The position numbers and the translations under genes are program-made. From positions 1 to 42,276 of the forward strand of contig JACRDB010000114.1 in the NCBI GenBank assembly GCA_016218725.1: DNA of 42,276 nucleotides, given 5' to 3'. Below the pieces are notes generated by a model that saw only the letters and a program-made list of their open reading frames with translations, did not search any database and was not told the origin of the DNA. The DNA is from Deltaproteobacteria bacterium (GTDB taxonomy: Bacteria; Myxococcota_A; Polyangia; Polyangiales; Ga0077539). Of this stretch, positions 38,089 to 42,276 are shown in pieces (position 1 is the first letter of the stretch; each line of letters starts with the position of its first letter).

Positions 38089-41000
38089 ATGAGGCATGCA
38101 TCGTTTCTTGTCGTACCGACGGCTCTTCTCGTGCTGGTCGGGTGCTCCGGGGAGGCGCCCCCGACGACGCTCTTGCCGGACGCCGCAGGTGACGTCCGTG
38201 GGGACCAGGGGGCGGACGGAGCCCCGGACGGGAGCCTGGAGGCGGGACCGGACGCCGAGCCCGACGCCTCGCCCGACGGCAAGGCGCCGGACCGGCAGGA
38301 GCCCGCGGACACCGCGCCGGAGGTGGTAATGGACGCGCCGGTGGACGGGCCGCCCGACACGAGCGCACCCATGGACGCCCCGGGGGAGGCGTCGCTGGAC
38401 GCGCCGTCGGACGCCGCGCCCAGGGACGCCGCGCCGGGTGACGGCCCCGCGCCGGGCGACGGCCCCGTCCCCGATGGCCTCATGCGCTGCCCCGAGGACC
38501 AGGTCCTCTGCGGCGGGGGCTGCGTGGACCCGACGACCAGCGCGCTTCACTGCGGCGGCTGCGGGATGGCCTGCGCGCCCACCAACGCGACGGGAGCGTG
38601 CGTGGGCGCCCGCTGCGTGGTGGCGAGCTGCAACCCCGGCTTCGGCGACTGCAACACCAACGCCGCGGACGGGTGCGAGACGGACCTGAACACCACCGTG
38701 GGCTCCTGCGGGCGCTGCGGGGTGGCCTGCAGCGCCCCCGACGGGACCGCGGGCTGCGCCGCCGGTCGCTGCGTGGTGGCCGCATGCAACGCCGGCCGCG
38801 GGGACTGTGACGGGGCAGCGGACAACGGCTGCGAGACGTCGCTCAACACCAACGCCCACTGCGGGCGCTGCGGGATGGCCTGCGCCGCGGGCACCCGCTG
38901 CGCCAGCGGCGCCTGCGCCACGGACTGCCCCGTCGGCCAGGAGGCCTGCGGCGCGGGCTGCGCGACCCTCGCCGCGGACCCCGCCCACTGCGGGCGCTGC
39001 GGGAACGCGTGCCCCGCGGGCGCCCACGTCACCGCGACCTGCGCGTCGGGCATGTGCGGCGCCGTGTGCCAGCGGGGCTACGGCGACTGCGACATGAGCG
39101 GCGTCTCTGGCTGCGAGACGGACCTGGGCACCACCGCCGCGCACTGCGGCGCCTGCGGGAACGCATGCCGCATGCCCAACGCCGCGCCCGCGTGCGTAGG
39201 CGGCGCGTGCGCGGTGGCCGCATGCCTCGGCGGCTTCGGCGACTGCGACCGGGACCCCGCCAACGGGTGCGAGACCGACCTCTCCAGCACCACCGGCGCC
39301 TGCGGCGCCTGCGGGACCTCCTGCAGCCTCCCGAACGCCACCTCCGCTTGCGCCCGCGGCCGCTGCGTGGTCGCCGAATGCAACCGCGGCTACGGCGACT
39401 GCGACGGCGTGGCCGACAACGGCTGCGAGACCCCGCTGATCACCAACACCCACTGCGGGCGCTGCGGCAACGCCTGCGGGGTAGGCACCCGCTGCGCCCT
39501 CGGCGCCTGCGCGAGCTCCTGCCCGGCGGGCACCACCTTCTGCCCGGCCTCCGGGGTGTGCGCGGACTTCGCCACGGACCCGGCCAACTGCGGGCTCTGC
39601 GGCACCGCCTGCCCGGCCCTGGCCAACGCCTCCCCGGCCTGCGCCGCGGGGGCATGCCGCTTCACCTGCAACACCGGCTTCGCCGACTGCGACCGCGCGC
39701 CGGCCAACGGCTGCGAGGTCAACACCAGCAGCAGCGCCGAGCACTGCGGCGGCTGCGGGAGCGCGTGCAGCCCCGCCAACGCCCGCGGGGCATGCTCCGG
39801 GGGGCGCTGCACCATCGCCGCGTGCAACGCGGGCTTCGGCGACTGCGACGGCAACCCCACCAACGGCTGCGAGGTGGACCTGCGGACCGCGGCGACCTCC
39901 TGCGGGAGCTGCGGCAACACCTGCGCGCTCTCGAACGCCGCGGCGGCGTGCGTGGGCGGCCGCTGCGCCGTGGCCACGTGCAACGCGGGCTACGGCGACT
40001 GCGACGGGAGCCCCGCCAACGGCTGCGAGGCCGCGCTGAACAGCAACGCCCACTGCGGCCGCTGCCGCAACGCCTGCACCGGCGGCACCCGCTGCGCCGA
40101 CGGGGCCTGCGCGAGCTCCTGCCCGGCGGGGACCACCTTCTGCTCCGCCAGCGGCATCTGCGCGAGCACCGCCACGGACCCCACCAACTGCGGCGCCTGC
40201 GGCGCCATCTGCCCCACGCTGCCGAGCAGCGCCCCAACCTGCTCCGGCGGCCGCTGCGGCGTCACCTGCGACCCCGGCTTCGCGGACTGCGACGGCAACG
40301 CCGCCAACGGCTGCGAGGTGAACCTCAACACCCACGCGGGCAACTGCGGCCGCTGCGGGGGCCGCTGCGCCTACGCCAACGCCGCCGCGGCCTGCGTCGG
40401 CGGCGCCTGCGTGATCGCCTCCTGCGACGCGGGCTACGGCAACTGCGACGGCAGCGCCGCCAACGGCTGCGAGACCAGCCTCGCCACGAGCCCCGCCTCC
40501 TGCGGCGCCTGCGGCAACACCTGCCGCCTCCCGAGCGCCACCGCGGGGTGCGCCATGGGCCGCTGCACCGTCGCGGGCTGCAGCGCCGGCGCCGGCGACT
40601 GCGACGGCAACCCCGTCAACGGCTGCGAGACGAGCCTTAACACCAACACCGACTGCGGCCGCTGCGGGAACCCCTGCGCGGCGGGCTCGCGCTGCGCGGG
40701 CGGCGCCTGCGTGAGCTCCTGCCCGGCGGGGACCACCTTCTGCTCCGCCAGCGGCATCTGCGCGGACACCGCCAGCGACACGGCCAACTGCGGGATGTGC
40801 GGCACCCTCTGCCCGAGGCTCCCCAACGCGACCCCCACGTGCAGCGCCGGAGCATGCGTCCTGGCGTGCCAGGGCGGCTTCGCGGACTGCGACCGTATGG
40901 CCGCCAACGGCTGCGAGACCAACCTCGGGAACAACGTGAGCCACTGCGGCGCCTGCGGCAACGCCTGCGCCCTCGCCAACGCCGCCGCGGTCTGCCGGGG

Positions 41001-42276
41001 CGGGGCCTGCGCCGTCGGGAGCTGCAGCGCCGGCTTCGCAGACTGCGACGGTGCCCCGGCCAACGGCTGCGAGACCGACCTCAACAACACCCCCTCGGCA
41101 TGCGGCGCCTGCGGGAGCGTCTGCAACCTCCCGCGCGCCGTCGAGGGCTGCGCCATGGGACGCTGCACCGTGGCCCGCTGCGACGCGGGCTTCGGCGACT
41201 GCAACGGCAGCGCCAGCGACGGTTGCGAGCAGCGCCTGGACACCAATGCCCACTGCGGCGCCTGCGGCCGCGGGTGCGCCCTCGGGACCTTCTGCTCCGG
41301 GGGGTCCTGCGTCACCACCTGCCCGCCCGGGCAGACCTTCTGCCTGGGCTCGGGCGCCTGCCGGAGCCTCTCCTCGGACCCGAGCAACTGCGGGTCCTGC
41401 GGCAACGCCTGCCCCAGCCGCGCGAACGCCGCCGCCACCTGCTCCGGCGGCGCCTGCGGCTACGCCTGCAACGGGGGCTTCGGGGACTGCGACGGGGTGG
41501 CCTCCAACGGCTGTGAGACCAACCTGAGCTCCGCGGCCAACCACTGCGGCGCCTGCGGCAACCGCTGCAGCGCCGCCAACGGCGCACCCTCGTGCGTGGG
41601 CGGGTCCTGCGCCGTGGCGAGCTGCAACGCTGGCTTCGGCAACTGCGACGGCAACGCCTCCAACGGCTGCGAGACCAACCTCAACACCAGCACCGCGAGC
41701 TGCGGGGCGTGCAACAACACTTGCCGCTTTTCCAACGCGAGCGCCACCTGCGCCATGGGCGTCTGCCAGCTCGGCGCCTGCAACGCGGGCTTCGGCGACT
41801 GCGACGGCAACGCCGCCAACGGGTGCGAGACGGGCCTCGGCACCACCTCCAACTGCGGCGCGTGCCGGCGTGCGTGCGGCGCCGGCCAGGCGTGCTCCGG
41901 CGGCACGTGCATCGCCGTGTGCCCGCCGGGGTCCACCCTCTGCGCGGCCACCGGCACCTGCGCCAACACCGCCACGGACCCGAACAACTGCGGCCGCTGC
42001 GGGAACCTCTGCCCCAGCTACCCCTTCTCGACACCCACCTGCACCGCGGGCGCCTGCGGCTACGCCTGCAACGCCGGCCGCGGGGACTGCGACGGCGTCG
42101 CCTCGGACGGCTGCGAGGCCGACCTCCAGACCAGCGCCCAGCACTGCGGCCGCTGCGGGGCGTCGTGCATGCTCGCCAACGCCACCGCCACCTGCACCTC
42201 GGGTGCGTGCAGGGTCGCCGCGTGCAACTTGGGCTTCGGCAACTGCGACGGCAACGACGCCAACGGCTGCGAGACC
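38089..42276 (+). CDS. Giant Cys-rich repeat lipoprotein, 3' end outside the window
   Basis: The frame is open from ATG 38089 to the window end (at least 1396 codons). The signal MRHASFLVVPTALLVLVGC has a lipobox (LVGC, Cys19), so the protein should be anchored in the outer membrane. About 110 residues rich in Asp, Pro, Ala and Gly follow as a flexible spacer. From about residue 130 the chain consists of Cys-rich modules built on C-x3-G-[FYR]-[GA]-[DN]-C-[DN], then NGCE, L-x-T, CGxCGxxC and C-x-G-x-C. The NGCE core occurs 19 times. Modules come in a fixed short-short-long order giving a 200-residue super-repeat. Even Cys spacing implies many disulfides and an elongated surface fibre, perhaps an adhesin or spore-coat-like protein, but no function is known. 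GAGGAG lies 8 bases upstream of the start. Confidence 0.88.
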   Translation, partial: MRHASFLVVPTALLVLVGCSGEAPPTTLLPDAAGDVRGDQGADGAPDGSLEAGPDAEPDASPDGKAPDRQEPADTAPEVVMDAPVDGPPDTSAPMDAPGEASLDAPSDAAPRDAAPGDGPAPGDGPVPDGLMRCPEDQVLCGGGCVDPTTSALHCGGCGMACAPTNATGACVGARCVVASCNPGFGDCNTNAADGCETDLNTTVGSCGRCGVACSAPDGTAGCAAGRCVVAACNAGRGDCDGAADNGCETSLNTNAHCGRCGMACAAGTRCASGACATDCPVGQEACGAGCATLAADPAHCGRCGNACPAGAHVTATCASGMCGAVCQRGYGDCDMSGVSGCETDLGTTAAHCGACGNACRMPNAAPACVGGACAVAACLGGFGDCDRDPANGCETDLSSTTGACGACGTSCSLPNATSACARGRCVVAECNRGYGDCDGVADNGCETPLITNTHCGRCGNACGVGTRCALGACASSCPAGTTFCPASGVCADFATDPANCGLCGTACPALANASPACAAGACRFTCNTGFADCDRAPANGCEVNTSSSAEHCGGCGSACSPANARGACSGGRCTIAACNAGFGDCDGNPTNGCEVDLRTAATSCGSCGNTCALSNAAAACVGGRCAVATCNAGYGDCDGSPANGCEAALNSNAHCGRCRNACTGGTRCADGACASSCPAGTTFCSASGICASTATDPTNCGACGAICPTLPSSAPTCSGGRCGVTCDPGFADCDGNAANGCEVNLNTHAGNCGRCGGRCAYANAAAACVGGACVIASCDAGYGNCDGSAANGCETSLATSPASCGACGNTCRLPSATAGCAMGRCTVAGCSAGAGDCDGNPVNGCETSLNTNTDCGRCGNPCAAGSRCAGGACVSSCPAGTTFCSASGICADTASDTANCGMCGTLCPRLPNATPTCSAGACVLACQGGFADCDRMAANGCETNLGNNVSHCGACGNACALANAAAVCRGGACAVGSCSAGFADCDGAPANGCETDLNNTPSACGACGSVCNLPRAVEGCAMGRCTVARCDAGFGDCNGSASDGCEQRLDTNAHCGACGRGCALGTFCSGGSCVTTCPPGQTFCLGSGACRSLSSDPSNCGSCGNACPSRANAAATCSGGACGYACNGGFGDCDGVASNGCETNLSSAANHCGACGNRCSAANGAPSCVGGSCAVASCNAGFGNCDGNASNGCETNLNTSTASCGACNNTCRFSNASATCAMGVCQLGACNAGFGDCDGNAANGCETGLGTTSNCGACRRACGAGQACSGGTCIAVCPPGSTLCAATGTCANTATDPNNCGRCGNLCPSYPFSTPTCTAGACGYACNAGRGDCDGVASDGCEADLQTSAQHCGRCGASCMLANATATCTSGACRVAACNLGFGNCDGNDANGCET
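38560..42276 (+). repeat. Higher-order coding repeat, period 600 bp
   Basis: The Cys module start CPxG (long module) recurs at 38926, 39520, 40120, 40720, 41320 and 41920, that is spacings of 594, 600, 600, 600 and 600 bp. The NGCE core shows the same order of steps, about 153, 160 and 286 bp. Copies around 40113-40164 and 40713-40764 are identical over 52 bases, pointing to recent duplication or gene conversion. Confidence 0.9.

Noticed and set aside
39009..40640. Arg-rich plus-strand frame inside the repeat gene
   Set aside because: It is in another frame of the same repeats, with low-complexity Arg/Leu composition and no start signal.
37945..42144. A 1399-codon open frame on the minus strand
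   Set aside because: It is rich in Ala, Gly and Val without domains, and lies opposite the Cys-rich repeat gene whose plus-strand frame has a lipoprotein signal, ribosome site and ordered Cys modules. It is a by-product of GC-rich repeats.
38560..42276. CRISPR-like array
   Set aside because: Repeats are imperfect, in frame and coding, with a period of 600 bp; there are no short identical repeats with unique spacers and no cas genes.

Overview
The window is very GC-rich chromosomal DNA (about 70% G+C, strong codon bias, many GTG and a few TTG starts, genes packed with 1-11 bp overlaps). The gene content points to a Gram-negative myxobacterium (Myxococcota, probably outside the well-studied Myxococcus group). 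The signs are a MYXO-CTERM-type C-terminal tail, a Ser/Thr protein kinase with a TPR/PEGA partner, an AgmX/PglI-like C-terminal domain, a short Wza-type export lipoprotein, lipid A synthesis (lpxB), lipoproteins with Asp/Pro/Ala-rich linkers, and a giant Cys-rich repeat lipoprotein. This assignment is inference from content; no rRNA is present.

Layout. 2-1225: 3' part of an outer-membrane barrel gene. 1252-4501: pyruvate (or 2-oxoacid) dehydrogenase operon pdhA-pdhB-pdhC. 4506-7051 (-): two coupled OmpP1/FadL-like porin genes, divergent from a dolichol-phosphate-mannose-synthase-like glycosyltransferase (7154-7876). 7873-10298 (-): two coupled envelope genes, one with a MYXO-CTERM tail. 10299-10815: a 517-bp gap with several strong hairpins, two carrying GNRA loops, upstream of a lysine-ketoglutarate-reductase-like gene (10816-12114). 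12111-15357 (-): an operon of a PduT-like tandem-BMC shell protein, a Ser/Thr kinase and a TPR-PEGA protein. 15463-18089 (+): zinc-ribbon membrane protein, methyltransferase, NAGPA-type phosphodiester glycosidase. 18082-18711 (-): Wza-like lipoprotein. 18813-20009 (+): FGE-like lipoprotein. 20027-24266 (-): cyclic-nucleotide-binding protein, class II cyclic-nucleotide phosphodiesterase-like hydrolase, SUKH protein, accD, folC. 24342-27687 (+): a lipoprotein, RNase D and lpxB. 27699-31784 (-): an AgmX/PglI-like lipoprotein, then a tightly overlapping cluster: MBL hydrolase, coiled-coil protein, small His/Asp-tailed protein, BtpA-family protein, DUF721/DciA-like protein. 31865-35217 (+): acetyltransferase and a short-chain acyl-CoA beta-oxidation set (3-hydroxyacyl-CoA dehydrogenase, enoyl-CoA hydratase, acyl-CoA dehydrogenase). 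35313-35389: tRNA-Asp with its own promoter and terminator. 35511-37695: membrane protein, SatA-like acetyltransferase, four-TM exported protein. 37696-38088: AT-rich regulatory gap with perfect palindromes. 38089-end: a giant Cys-rich lipoprotein built from an almost exact 600-bp higher-order repeat, running off the window.

The most promising undescribed items are: (1) the orphan PduT-like shell protein in an operon with a kinase and a PEGA protein, with no other microcompartment gene in sight; (2) the structured RNA-like region at 10360-10744; (3) the 600-bp super-repeat in the Cys-rich lipoprotein; (4) the overlapping cluster around the BtpA-like protein and the His/Asp-tailed small protein; (5) a SUKH gene translationally coupled to accD-folC.
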